A stretch of 64,000 nucleotides of DNA from Rhodoferax sp. (GTDB lineage Bacteria; Pseudomonadota; Gammaproteobacteria; Burkholderiales; Burkholderiaceae_C). Positions 33,116 through 41,684 of the stretch are shown piece after piece. How positions within the stretch are numbered: the stretch's first letter is position 1; each line of letters starts with the position of its first letter. The notes below the pieces were generated by a model. That model was not told where the DNA came from. It saw only the letters and a program-made list of their open reading frames with translations, and ran no database searches. Both the position numbers and the translations under genes were made by a program. The DNA lies in contig NZ_JAAFIX010000001.1 of NCBI RefSeq assembly GCF_013297935.1, forward strand, positions 62,001 through 126,000. The letters are read 5' to 3'.

Positions 33116-34587
33116 GCGGCCTCCTTTTGCACGGGGCTAAAGAGTTCCACCACCGCCTCGGGGCAGGACGGGAACCACGCATGAAAGTAACTGGCTCGCA
33201 CGGCGCCACGCTGCCACACTGCCTCGCCCGCATCGGGCATGGGGTCGTGGTCGGGGCGTGCTGTGCGGGCCACAGGCACCAGCGGGCTGGCGCTGGTGGA
33301 GTAGTGAAAGGTGTGGCCGCGCAGGGTGCCGGACGGCAATTGGAGCTGCTGGGGGCCCAAGGCGGACAAGCGCTGGTGCATGGTGACTTCGCCGGGCAGC
33401 AGGCCCCACAGTGTGTGCCGCAAGCCATCAGTGGTGGTGATTGAATCAAACAGCACCATCATGCCGCCGCACTCTGCCCAGACCGGCTTGCCAGCCTGCA
33501 CATGATGGGCAAGGCTGTCGCGCAAAGAGGTGTTGGCCGCGAGCGTGCTGGCGTGCAGCTCGGGGTAGCCACCGGGAATCCACAGGGCGTCGCAGGCGGG
33601 CAATGCTGTGTCTGTGAGCGGCGAGAAAAACACCATCTCGGCGCCCAGTGCTTGCAGGCAGTCGAGGTTGGCGGTGTAGATAAAGCAAAAGGCCGTGTCT
33701 CTTGCGACGGCGATGGTTTTGCCCTTCAGGGTTGGTCCTTGGGTCGCTGGGTTCGTCGCGGAGAGGGTGGGTGGGCGAAGCGGCTGAGCGCCCTGCTCCG
33801 TGTCCCCCGCCCGCTGCGCGGGCTCCTCCTTGACCTGCGCAGGGCGCTCAGCCGCTTCGCCTTGGGGGGCTCGCTCTGTCGCTTGACCTGTTTCTGGCGC
33901 TTCGAAATTTACGGACCATTGATGCAGGTCTTGCAGGCTCATTTGGCCCAGCGGTGTGTTTGCTAGCGCATCGGCGGCGGCATCGAGGCGGGCTTGGGCG
34001 TCGGCGACTTCGCTGGCCACGGTGAGGCCCAGATGACGCTCGGGCAGGGTCATGGCGGCGTTGCGCATCACAGCGCCCAGCCACGGGCTGTCGTCGCGCA
34101 AGCTGCGTTGCAGCATGGCGGCGTGGCGCTCGGTGGCAACGCGGTTGGCCAAGGCACCGGCCCAGCGCAGGCCGGGACGGAAGGTTTGCAGACCGTAGGC
34201 CAGCGCGCCAAAGGTGCCGGCCATAGAGCCGGAGTCCAACACGGCCATCACAGGCAGGTCAAAACGCTGGGCCAAATCGGCGGCGCTGGGTTCGCCGTCA
34301 AACAGGCCCATGACGCCTTCCACCAAAATTAAGTCTGCTTCTTGCGAAGCCTGCCCCAGGCGCTGGCGGCAATCGGCCTCACCAGTCATCCACAAATCAA
34401 GCTGGTAGACCGGTGCGCCACTGGCGAGCTGGTGCCAGTAGGGGTCCAGAAAATCCGGCCCGCACTTGAAAACGCGGACCTTTCGCCCCTGGCGCGCATG
34501 CAGGCGAGCCAACGCGGAGGTGACCGTTGTTTTCCCCTGTCCGGAAGACGGGGCGGATATTAAGAGTGCCGGGCAGGAACGTGACAT
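33112..34587 (-). CDS. cobB: Cobyrinate/hydrogenobyrinate a,c-diamide synthase
   Basis: ATP- and glutamine-dependent amidation of the a and c side chains before cobalt insertion. The 491-residue protein has P-loop SAPSSGQGKTT at residues 11-21, KCGPDFLDPYWH, and a C-terminal glutaminase domain with WIPGGYPELHA and the nucleophile in WAECGGMMVL. Between the domains there is a charged linker (about residues 234-285) made by a palindromic repeat at 33775-33860. It is the first gene after riboswitch 2 and overlaps the next gene by 4 bp. Confidence 0.95.
   Translation of the reverse strand: MSRSCPALLISAPSSGQGKTTVTSALARLHARQGRKVRVFKCGPDFLDPYWHQLASGAPVYQLDLWMTGEADCRQRLGQASQEADLILVEGVMGLFDGEPSAADLAQRFDLPVMAVLDSGSMAGTFGALAYGLQTFRPGLRWAGALANRVATERHAAMLQRSLRDDSPWLGAVMRNAAMTLPERHLGLTVASEVADAQARLDAAADALANTPLGQMSLQDLHQWSVNFEAPETGQATERAPQGEAAERPAQVKEEPAQRAGDTEQGAQPLRPPTLSATNPATQGPTLKGKTIAVARDTAFCFIYTANLDCLQALGAEMVFFSPLTDTALPACDALWIPGGYPELHASTLAANTSLRDSLAHHVQAGKPVWAECGGMMVLFDSITTTDGLRHTLWGLLPGEVTMHQRLSALGPQQLQLPSGTLRGHTFHYSTSASPLVPVARTARPDHDPMPDAGEAVWQRGAVRASYFHAWFPSCPEAVVELFSPVQKEAA
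33775..33860. repeat. Palindromic element inserted in frame in cobB
   Basis: Perfect 21-bp inverted repeats, GCGAAGCGGCTGAGCGCCCT+G (33775-33795) and its reverse complement (33840-33860), flank TCCGTGTCCCCCGCCCGCTG and GCGGGCTCCTCCTTGACC. The core matches the repeats in the cobN-cobW gap. It has no stop in the cobB frame and encodes the interdomain linker. Confidence 0.85.
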
Positions 34588-34687
34588 TGCGGGCGCAAAT
34601 GCATGCCTTGTGTTGCATCACTCTCCCCGGCTTCCCCGCCAGGGCATGAGCGTTACGGAAAAGCGCTCAGCGCACTCCTCCACCTTG

Positions 34688-34895
34688 TTGGCCGGTATCC
34701 GGGCTGGTGGAGGCAACCCTCATCGTCTTCCCAAGCGCGTGTTCAAAGCGTTCAGTGACTGTGATGAGAGCAGTGTCAATGCGACACGTCCACTTACCGT
34801 TGCGGGGGCAGCGCAGGTTAAAGTTTGCCGCACACGGCACTCCTCCTGCTTCCCGTTGAACTGCGGCATGCGAACCACACCGCGAGCACCAACAT
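34688..34895 (-). ncRNA. Cobalamin riboswitch 2 (upstream of cobB)
   Basis: Minus-strand blocks in order: TTGGTGCTCGCGGTG, CAACGGGAAGCAGGAGG, AACCTGCGCTGCCCCCGCAA, CGGTAAG, GTCACTG, TTGGGAAGACGATGAGGGT, and the closing AGCCCGGATACCGGCC (34705-34690). These match the conserved core and B12 box of the adenosylcobalamin riboswitch. It ends about 100 nt before cobB and so probably controls the whole run cobB to chelatase. Its 5-prime edge lies close to the promoter of the divergent coiled-coil gene. Confidence 0.93.
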
Positions 34896-34945
34896 GGATC
34901 ATTTTACGCAGCTATTGCTTGCGCGGCCCCTACAATGAAAGTCTT

Positions 34946-35170
34946 ATGTCGAATCAGACCCACATCGACCAAATCGCCGAGCGCGTGGAGCGGCTGCTCC
35001 TTCGCTACGAAGAATTGCAGCGCACCAACACCTTGCTCACCAGCCAAGTGGAAACACTCACCCAAGAGCGTGATGCATTGAAGTCCCGCCTGAGTGCCGC
35101 CCGTGCCCGCGTAGACGCGCTGCTGGAACGCATCCCTGACAACCTGGCGACCCACAAAGACCCGACATGA
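34946..35170 (+). CDS. Small coiled-coil protein upstream of zapA (ZapB/TIGR02449-like)
   Basis: A 74-residue protein, MSNQTHIDQIAERVERLLLR, then a continuous heptad pattern through LLTSQVETLTQERDALKSRL. It resembles the small coiled-coil proteins often found before zapA and proposed to act in cell division. TACAAT at 34932-34937 may be the -10 box of its promoter. The stop overlaps the zapA ATG (ATGA). Confidence 0.8.
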   Translation: MSNQTHIDQIAERVERLLLRYEELQRTNTLLTSQVETLTQERDALKSRLSAARARVDALLERIPDNLATHKDPT

Positions 35171-35499
35171 AACAGCTGGAAGTTCAAATCATGGGGCAAA
35201 GCTACTTGCTGGGTTGCCCCGACGGTGGTGATGCGCGTTTGCTGGAAGCCGTGGAGCGGGTAGACACCGCCATGTGCAAAATCCGCGATGCCGGCAAGGT
35301 GCGTGCCCGCGACCGCATTGCCGTGCTGGCAGCGCTGAACCTGGCGTTCGACCTCTCTGACAAGGCGGCGGTACCTGCCGCAGTTCCTGTCCAGCCCGAG
35401 GTCCACGCCTCGCCTATCGAAGGCGACGGTGCTTTGCTTTTGACCTCACTGCTGGAGCGTCTGGACGCCGCGTTAGGCGACGACGGCCGGCTGCTCTAG
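35167..35499 (+). CDS. zapA: Cell division protein ZapA
   Basis: FtsZ-associated protein that promotes Z-ring bundling. The 110-residue protein has the N-terminal ZapA strand-loop pattern KQLEVQIMGQSYLLGCPDG, then EAVERVDTAMCKIRDAGKVRARDRIAVLAALNLAFDL and a C-terminal Leu-rich helix. The 6S RNA gene follows directly, the usual arrangement in many proteobacteria. Confidence 0.93.
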   Translation: MKQLEVQIMGQSYLLGCPDGGDARLLEAVERVDTAMCKIRDAGKVRARDRIAVLAALNLAFDLSDKAAVPAAVPVQPEVHASPIEGDGALLLTSLLERLDAALGDDGRLL

Positions 35500-35560
35500 G
35501 CAGCGCAAAAATCAGCCGGATTCTCACCCGGGTTCAGGGTTGACCCTTACAATGAAGGCG

Positions 35561-35732
35561 TCTGCGAACCCGCCGGGCTTTATATTTCCTTGAACCAATG
35601 CTCATTGAGCCAGGGCTTGGAATATCGCTCTGCTAGCGTGATCATCTCGCGTCAGATGAACCCAAAGTGGCAGCTGACCTCGCCCACCTGAACCCCGGTT
35701 CAGGATGCGGGTCCGGTGGATCTTCGCAGACA
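35561..35732 (+). ncRNA. ssrS: 6S RNA
   Basis: About 170 nt between zapA and a convergent gene, the standard locus of ssrS. The ends pair: TCTGCGAA (35561-35568) with TTCGCAGA (35723-35730), then CCGCCGG with CCGGTGG, forming the long closing stem expected of this RNA polymerase-binding RNA. TACAAT at 35548-35553 is well placed as a -10 box. A T-run follows the 3-prime end. Confidence 0.85.
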
Positions 35733-35762
35733 CCCTTTTTGGGCTATTGCAGCTCTACGCTG

Positions 35763-38174
35763 TCAAACAGCAATCGCAGCATCCCCGCCACGGGGTTGAC
35801 CGATCAGTCCCGTAGCAAGACGGGCAAAGGCATCTGCGGCAAGTCCCGGAGCACACAAAAATCCCTGGAAAGAAGTGCAGTGCGCTCCGGTCAAAAAGTC
35901 GCGCTGAGCGGTAGTTTCCACCCCTTCAGCCACAACGGTAAGGCGCAAGGCCTTGGCCATGGCGATGGTGGCGCTGACGATGGCTCGGTCGCTCTCATCT
36001 TCGGGTAGCCCGGTAATAAAAGTCCGGTCGATTTTGAGCTTGGAGATGGGGAATTTTTTGAGGTAAGCCAGGCTGGAGTAGCCGGTACCAAAGTCATCAA
36101 TCGCCAGAGTGACCCCCAGGCGGTGGAGTGCGTGCAGGCGGGACAAGGCTTCGTTGGCATCCCGCACCAAGATGGACTCCGTCAACTCCAATTCCAGCAG
36201 GGCCGGCGGTAAACCGGCTTGGGCAATGCACTGCGCCACGCGGTCCACAAAATCGGATTGCTGAAATTGCAGGGGCGAAACGTTGACTGATATGCACACG
36301 GGCATGCCCTGGGAAGCCCAGAGCGCAGCTTGCTGAACGGCGGCCTGCATCACCCATTGCCCGAGCGGCACAATGAAGCCGCTCTCTTCCGCCAGAGGAA
36401 TGAACTCCGCCGGAGAGACCACACCCAGCTCCGGGTCCGTCCATCGCAGCAAGGCCTCCGCACCGAGGAGTCGGCCATCGGTCAGTGAGATTTGGGGCTG
36501 ATAGTGCAGATGAAAGCGCTGCTGCTCCATGGCTTTGCGCATGGCATGGTCCAGCCGCATGCGGCTGAGCAGGTCGACATTCATTTGCGGCTGGTAGAAG
36601 CGCAGATCGCCCCGCCCGCGCTCTTTGGCACGGTACATGGCCGTGTCTGCGCATTGGATCAGTGCGTCCAGCGTTTCACCATCGGCCGGGTACAGGGAAA
36701 TGCCGATACTGCACCCCAGAGTAAAGGGCATGCCATCGAGCGAATAGGGTTGGCGCAAGGCTTCGAGGATTCGCCTGGCTGCCATTTCAGCCCCCGCTCC
36801 ATCGGCATCATGGAGATAGGCCACAAACTCATCGCCCCCCATGCGGCACAGGGTGTCCACGTCGCGCAGAGCGAGCTGGATGCGCTCCGACACCTCCAGC
36901 AACACGCGGTCACCGAAGGCATGGCCCAGTGTGTCGTTGATGTTTTTAAATCGATCCAGGTCAAGAAACAGGATCGCGAATTGCCCACCGTTGCGCCCCG
37001 CCACCCGCAGGGCATGCTCGACGCGCTGGGCCAATAAACTGCGGTTGGCCAGTCCGGTCAGTGCATCCCGGTAGGCCAGGCGCTCAATGTGCTGACGAGC
37101 CTCGTGGCGCTCGGAAATATCCTTGCAATGCACCACGGTGTTGCAGACAGCGCCCGCGGGGTCCCGCAATAAGAACCACAACACCTCTACCGGAACTGCG
37201 GCAGCGCCGCCCCTTCGCCAGACCTCGCCGGACCAGCGCCCCTCCGCGAGCAAAGACATCTCAATGTCGGCGAACAAGTGCGGTCGTTGCGGATCAAAAA
37301 ACACTGCCTCTGCTGACTGCGCCGACAAACCCTCCGGGGTCCAGAGCATCATGTTCAAGCAGCAGGGGTTGGCTTGCACGATGCGGTATTGCGCATCGGT
37401 GATGAAGATGGCATCGGGGCTGGAGGCAAACACCTTCGCCGCCAAGCGCAGCGCTTGGTCTGTGAGACGCTGCGCCGTCACATCGCGGTACGCATGAACC
37501 CATCCGATCTTCTGGTGCCGGCTCACCTGCGGGACCACGGTGCGCTCTAGCACCCGACCGCTGCGGAGTTGCAGGAGTTCATGGGGCAGATTGTCATCGG
37601 GCCTGGACTGCCGGGAATCGAGCAGCGCGGCAGTCATGCGGGCTGGCACGTCCGAGACGTCTCCACGGGTGATGGCTTCTACATCCAGACTCCACATATC
37701 TGCGAGACTGCGATTGAGGTGTCGCACCCCGCCCTCCAGGTCTACCACCAATATGCCATCGGTACTGGACTCTAGCGTGGCACGCATTTCCGCTAACTGC
37801 GTTTCCACCGCCTGCTCTTGGGCCTGCAAAGGCCGCAGGTCGCGCAATGCCACCACATACACCGGCAGCGGGCCCGGCAACCAGGCTCTGCTGACTTTTC
37901 GCTCTACCGGAATAGCTTGACCATCGACACCACGCAGGAGAGTGTGAGATTGAATATTCACGGCCAGACCGGCCGCCACATCTTCCCAAAAAAACAGGTC
38001 TTCGGGCGCCGATGCCAGCTCAATCGCCGGCAGGCCTGTCAAGGTGTCGGCGCTGAGACCCACCAGATCGCAAGCGGCCTGATTCACCGCCAAAATCCGC
38101 AAAGTGCGGGAGTCCACCAGCCAGACAGGTTCCAGCAGGCTTTCCAGCAGTTCGCCCGGACCCGCCGCGGTCAT
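35763..38174 (-). CDS. PAS-GGDEF-EAL protein (c-di-GMP turnover)
   Basis: An 803-residue soluble signalling protein: about three N-terminal PAS-type sensor segments (residues 5-350), a GGDEF domain with intact CRMGGDEFVAYL, and an EAL domain with LLGAEALLRW, ELELTESIL and IDDFGTGYSSLAYL. Both catalytic motifs look intact, so synthase, phosphodiesterase or both are possible. No membrane helix is seen. ATG overlaps the stop of the HD-GYP gene upstream (ATGA), tying the two into one unit. Confidence 0.93.
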   Translation of the reverse strand: MTAAGPGELLESLLEPVWLVDSRTLRILAVNQAACDLVGLSADTLTGLPAIELASAPEDLFFWEDVAAGLAVNIQSHTLLRGVDGQAIPVERKVSRAWLPGPLPVYVVALRDLRPLQAQEQAVETQLAEMRATLESSTDGILVVDLEGGVRHLNRSLADMWSLDVEAITRGDVSDVPARMTAALLDSRQSRPDDNLPHELLQLRSGRVLERTVVPQVSRHQKIGWVHAYRDVTAQRLTDQALRLAAKVFASSPDAIFITDAQYRIVQANPCCLNMMLWTPEGLSAQSAEAVFFDPQRPHLFADIEMSLLAEGRWSGEVWRRGGAAAVPVEVLWFLLRDPAGAVCNTVVHCKDISERHEARQHIERLAYRDALTGLANRSLLAQRVEHALRVAGRNGGQFAILFLDLDRFKNINDTLGHAFGDRVLLEVSERIQLALRDVDTLCRMGGDEFVAYLHDADGAGAEMAARRILEALRQPYSLDGMPFTLGCSIGISLYPADGETLDALIQCADTAMYRAKERGRGDLRFYQPQMNVDLLSRMRLDHAMRKAMEQQRFHLHYQPQISLTDGRLLGAEALLRWTDPELGVVSPAEFIPLAEESGFIVPLGQWVMQAAVQQAALWASQGMPVCISVNVSPLQFQQSDFVDRVAQCIAQAGLPPALLELELTESILVRDANEALSRLHALHRLGVTLAIDDFGTGYSSLAYLKKFPISKLKIDRTFITGLPEDESDRAIVSATIAMAKALRLTVVAEGVETTAQRDFLTGAHCTSFQGFLCAPGLAADAFARLATGLIGQPRGGDAAIAV

Positions 38175-39472
38175 GAGGCTGTGCCGGGCTGCTCCGGTTC
38201 AATTGCCTGCTCAAAGAAGTAGGCAATTCGCTGGCGGGGGGCCAGGTAATCCAGGGCTGCCGCAGGCAGGTTCGCGGGCTTGAGGCTGCGGCGGATTCCG
38301 AGGTGAGGCGCTTTTTCCAGATCAAGAATCAAGGCTTCCTGCTTAGGAACGCCGGGCTCATGCAACACGATGCGCGGCTTGAGGGGACGCGCTGAATTGA
38401 CAGAGACCACGATGCCGTACCGGTCATCAATCAACTGCACGACCGAGCCCGGTGGGTAGACCCCCATCATCCGGATGAAAGCGCTCAAGGACGCGGCATC
38501 AAAGCGCGCTTTGAACTGCGCAAAAATCAGGGACAAGGCCTCGTGGGGCGTTAGCGCAGAGCCGGGGCGACTGGGGTTGCACAAATTGTCGTAGCGGTTC
38601 ACCAGCGCAAGAATGCGGCCACAGGTTCCCATGGCGTCCCCACGCAGTCGCGAAGGAAAGCCGCTACCGTCCACCATTTCGTGGTGCTGCAGCATGGCGA
38701 GCAACACGGGCGCACGCAACTCCATGGCTTTACCGACGGTCAGCCCTTGGGTCACATGCTCCTGGTACAGGCGGTACTCGACACTGGAGAAATTGTCTTC
38801 CAGCCAGCGCACACGATCGGGCAGCTTGACTTTACCGATGTCATGCAAAAAGGCCGCCATGCCCAGATCGACCAACTCCGCACGGTTGAGGCCCATGGCC
38901 TTACCGAGCAACAGCGAAATCACGGTCACGTTGACCGGGTGCATGGACGACTTGTCCCCTGCAGCTTCAGAGAGCAGGCGAATCGCGGCCTCGCCTTTGT
39001 CCAGCAACTCCGAGACATAGGTATTGACCATCGTGAGACAGGGCTCGACCGCTTGCTTAGGGTCGGACTGAACGGCGTCTAGCGTTTTGCGATACAGGCG
39101 CACCGATTCTGCAAAGCGCCGCTCGCAGGCCAACAAACTGCGCTCCTGGGCGGTGAGCATGGCTGCGCGGAGCTTGCGCTGTTCCGCCTCACGGGCTGCA
39201 TTGTCTGCTCGGGTTTGCGCCTCGATCGCTGCTGCATCCAAGGCGGCTGGTTCCGCCAAGGGGGATGAGTTATCCGGCAGAGCGTCGCTTTTGTGCGGAA
39301 CCCAGCGGACTTGGGATTTGCCCAGGCCCTGTATCACCTCAATTTGCTTTTGAGAGCTGATTTTGAAGCTGCTAGTCGGGAACGGATGGGCCATCCACCC
39401 TACGTCTAATTCAACGTAGTGGCCCAGGCGCAGGAGCGCAACATCGATCCAGACTGACTCTTCTGATTTCAT
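38171..39472 (-). CDS. HD-GYP phosphodiesterase with N-terminal DUF3391-like domain
   Basis: About 433 residues. The N-terminal EESVWIDVALLRLGHYVELD matches the DUF3391 lead-in common to HD-GYP proteins. The catalytic domain has AAFLHDIGKVKLPDRV and MLQHHEMVDGSGFPSRLRGD, with HD and GYP-region (here GFP) residues, and so should degrade c-di-GMP. ATG 39472 begins at the family N-terminus; GTG 39520 is an alternative. It is co-transcribed with the GGDEF-EAL gene. Confidence 0.92.
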   Translation of the reverse strand: MKSEESVWIDVALLRLGHYVELDVGWMAHPFPTSSFKISSQKQIEVIQGLGKSQVRWVPHKSDALPDNSSPLAEPAALDAAAIEAQTRADNAAREAEQRKLRAAMLTAQERSLLACERRFAESVRLYRKTLDAVQSDPKQAVEPCLTMVNTYVSELLDKGEAAIRLLSEAAGDKSSMHPVNVTVISLLLGKAMGLNRAELVDLGMAAFLHDIGKVKLPDRVRWLEDNFSSVEYRLYQEHVTQGLTVGKAMELRAPVLLAMLQHHEMVDGSGFPSRLRGDAMGTCGRILALVNRYDNLCNPSRPGSALTPHEALSLIFAQFKARFDAASLSAFIRMMGVYPPGSVVQLIDDRYGIVVSVNSARPLKPRIVLHEPGVPKQEALILDLEKAPHLGIRRSLKPANLPAAALDYLAPRQRIAYFFEQAIEPEQPGTAS

Positions 39473-39601
39473 AAGATCCAAAACATCCGCCACAGGCTGC
39501 AATGCGGCAGGTCGATACACACGCGGATGAGGATAACCCAGCCGAATGCTGCTCCCTGCAAGATCAGATCACTTTCAACAATTTCTCAACATTCGCAGTC
39601 G

Positions 39602-39630
39602 TAAAAAAGCCCGCACAAGGCGGGCTCTCT
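39602..39630 (-). terminator. Terminator after phaB
   Basis: On the minus strand AGCCCGC CTTGT GCGGGCT is followed by TTTTTT, 20 bp after the phaB stop. Confidence 0.9.
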
Positions 39631-39646
39631 GGAAAAAGCCTAAGCC

Positions 39647-40384
39647 TTAACCCATGTGCAAACCACCGTTGACCGAGAAATCGGCACCGGTTGCGTAGCC
39701 ACCTTCTTCAGACGCCAACCAGGCGATGATGGAGGCGATTTCCGATGGCTCACCCAAACGCTTCACGGGCACGGTGGCCACGATCTTGGCCAACACATCT
39801 TCGCGAATGGCTTTGACCATGTCGGTACCGATATAACCGGGGCTTACCGTGTTGACGGTCACGCCTTTGGTCGCCATTTCCTGAGCCAAAGCCATGGAGA
39901 AACCGTGCATGCCGGCTTTGGCAGCAGAGTAGTTTGTCTGGCCGGCCTGGCCTTTTTCGCCGTTCACGCTGGAAATATTGATGATGCGGCCCCAGCCTTT
40001 TTCCACCATGTCGGGCACCACTTGCTTGGTGACGTTGAACATGGAGTCCAGGTTGGTGCTCATGACCGCGCTCCAGTCTTCGCGGCTCATCTTCAGGAAC
40101 ATGCGATCGCGGGTAATGCCGGCGTTGTTGACCAGCACATCGATGCTGCCGTGCTCAGCCTTTGTCTTGGTGAAGGCCTCAACCGTGGAGTCCCAATCAC
40201 CCACGTTGCCCACCGAGGCGTAAAAGGTGTAGCCCAGCTCTTTTTGCTCCGCCAGCCACTTCACATGGTCACGGGTGGGGCCGCAGCCTGCAATCACCTT
40301 GAAACCGTCTTTGTGCAAACGCTGGCAAATGGCGGTTCCGATGCCACCCATACCACCGGTCACATAGGCTATTTTTTGACTCAT
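39647..40384 (-). CDS. phaB: Acetoacetyl-CoA reductase
   Basis: NADPH-dependent reduction of acetoacetyl-CoA to (R)-3-hydroxybutyryl-CoA for PHB. The 245-residue short-chain dehydrogenase has YVTGGMGGIGTAICQRL for cofactor binding, NNAGITRD, INISSVNGEKGQAGQTNYSA with the catalytic Ser and Tyr-X3-Lys, and GYIGTDMV. It ends phaC-phaA-phaB and is followed by a strong terminator. Confidence 0.96.
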   Translation of the reverse strand: MSQKIAYVTGGMGGIGTAICQRLHKDGFKVIAGCGPTRDHVKWLAEQKELGYTFYASVGNVGDWDSTVEAFTKTKAEHGSIDVLVNNAGITRDRMFLKMSREDWSAVMSTNLDSMFNVTKQVVPDMVEKGWGRIINISSVNGEKGQAGQTNYSAAKAGMHGFSMALAQEMATKGVTVNTVSPGYIGTDMVKAIREDVLAKIVATVPVKRLGEPSEIASIIAWLASEEGGYATGADFSVNGGLHMG

Positions 40385-40408
40385 TTTGCTTCCTCTTTTT
40401 GATTAATA

Positions 40409-40456
40409 TGCTACAAAAACAATAGCTGCTAGCGCTTATTCAATATGGGCCAGCAG
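40409..40456 (+). repeat. Dispersed repeat, copy 8 (best-preserved), between phaA and phaB
   Basis: Reads GCTACAAAAACAATAGCTGC, then TAGCGCTTATTCAATATGGGCCAGCAGC. It contains the head palindrome, the GCTGCTAGCGC core and the GGGC tail. It nearly fills the 89-bp gap before phaB. Confidence 0.8.
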
Positions 40457-40473
40457 CACATTTCACTTAAAAA

Positions 40474-41652
40474 TCAGCGCTCAACAGCAAGGGCTACGCC
40501 CATACCGCCACCGATACACAAGGACGCCACACCCTTCTTGGCACCGCTGCGTTGCATCTCGTGCAGCAGGGTCACCAAAATACGCGCGCCGGATGCACCA
40601 ATGGGGTGCCCAATGGCAATCGCACCGCCATTGACGTTGACCTTGGCAGGATCAATGTCCAACAGCTTGTTGACGGCACACGCTTGCGCGGCGAAGGCCT
40701 CATTGAGCTCAAACAAATCGACATCAGCTGCTTTCCAACCGGCACGTGCGAGCGCGCGCTGGGTTGCGGACACCGGTCCCAAGCCCATGATGGCGGGGTC
40801 CAAGCCCGTTGTGCCGAAACTCGCGATGCGCGCCAAAGGCGTCAAGCCCAGAGCGGCAGCTTTCTTGGCGGTCATGACCATCACACCGGCCGCGCCGTCG
40901 TTCAAACCGGACGCATTGCCCGCGGTCACGCTGCCTGCTTTGTCGAAGGCAGGACGTAGCCCAGCCAAGGCTTCAGCGTTGGTTTTTTTGTTGATGAATT
41001 CGTCCGTGTCAAACACGACAGGGTCACCCTTGCGCTGGGGAATAGAGACCGCAGCGATTTCAGCTTTGAACTTGCCGGCGTCTTGCGCAGCAGCTGCTTT
41101 TTGCTGGCTTCCAAGTGCCAAGGCATCTTGCATGTCGCGGGTAATGTCATTGGCCTTGGCCACGTTTTCAGCGGTGATGCCCATGTGGTACTGGTTGTAC
41201 ACGTCCCACAGGCCATCGGTGATCATGGTGTCGGCCATCTTCCACTCGCCCATGCGCTGGCCGTCGCGGCTGCCCAAGAGCACGTGGGGGGAGGCGCTCA
41301 TGTTTTCCTGGCCGCCGGCGATCACGATATCGCTATCACCCCACGCCACGGCCTGGGCTGCCAGCATCACAGCCTTCAGGCCGGAGCCGCACACGGCGTT
41401 GATCGTCAGTGCGGGGGTTTCTTTGGCAAGACCCGCCTTCATGACGGCCTGGCGGGCAGGGTTCTGGCCTACGCCAGCTGCCAAGACCTGGCCCAGAATG
41501 ACTTCGCCCACTGCGTCTACCGGTAGCCCGCTGCGCTCGAGAAGGCTCTTGATCACGATGCTTCCCAACTCGGTCGCAGGCACTTTGGCCAAAGAGCCAC
41601 CAAATTTTCCGACTGCAGTACGGGCTGCAGCAACGATCACGATCTCTTCCAT
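40474..41652 (-). CDS. phaA: Acetyl-CoA acetyltransferase (beta-ketothiolase)
   Basis: Condenses two acetyl-CoA to acetoacetyl-CoA. The 392-residue thiolase has the nucleophile in NAVCGSGLKAV, INVNGGAIAIGHPIGASG, and the second cysteine in GVASLCIGGGMG. ATG 41652 has AAGGAG eight bases upstream; the longer frame is not supported. It lies between phaC and phaB. Confidence 0.96.
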   Translation of the reverse strand: MEEIVIVAAARTAVGKFGGSLAKVPATELGSIVIKSLLERSGLPVDAVGEVILGQVLAAGVGQNPARQAVMKAGLAKETPALTINAVCGSGLKAVMLAAQAVAWGDSDIVIAGGQENMSASPHVLLGSRDGQRMGEWKMADTMITDGLWDVYNQYHMGITAENVAKANDITRDMQDALALGSQQKAAAAQDAGKFKAEIAAVSIPQRKGDPVVFDTDEFINKKTNAEALAGLRPAFDKAGSVTAGNASGLNDGAAGVMVMTAKKAAALGLTPLARIASFGTTGLDPAIMGLGPVSATQRALARAGWKAADVDLFELNEAFAAQACAVNKLLDIDPAKVNVNGGAIAIGHPIGASGARILVTLLHEMQRSGAKKGVASLCIGGGMGVALAVER

Positions 41653-41684
41653 CAGGTGTCTCCTTCTTAGTAAATCAAAAAAAC

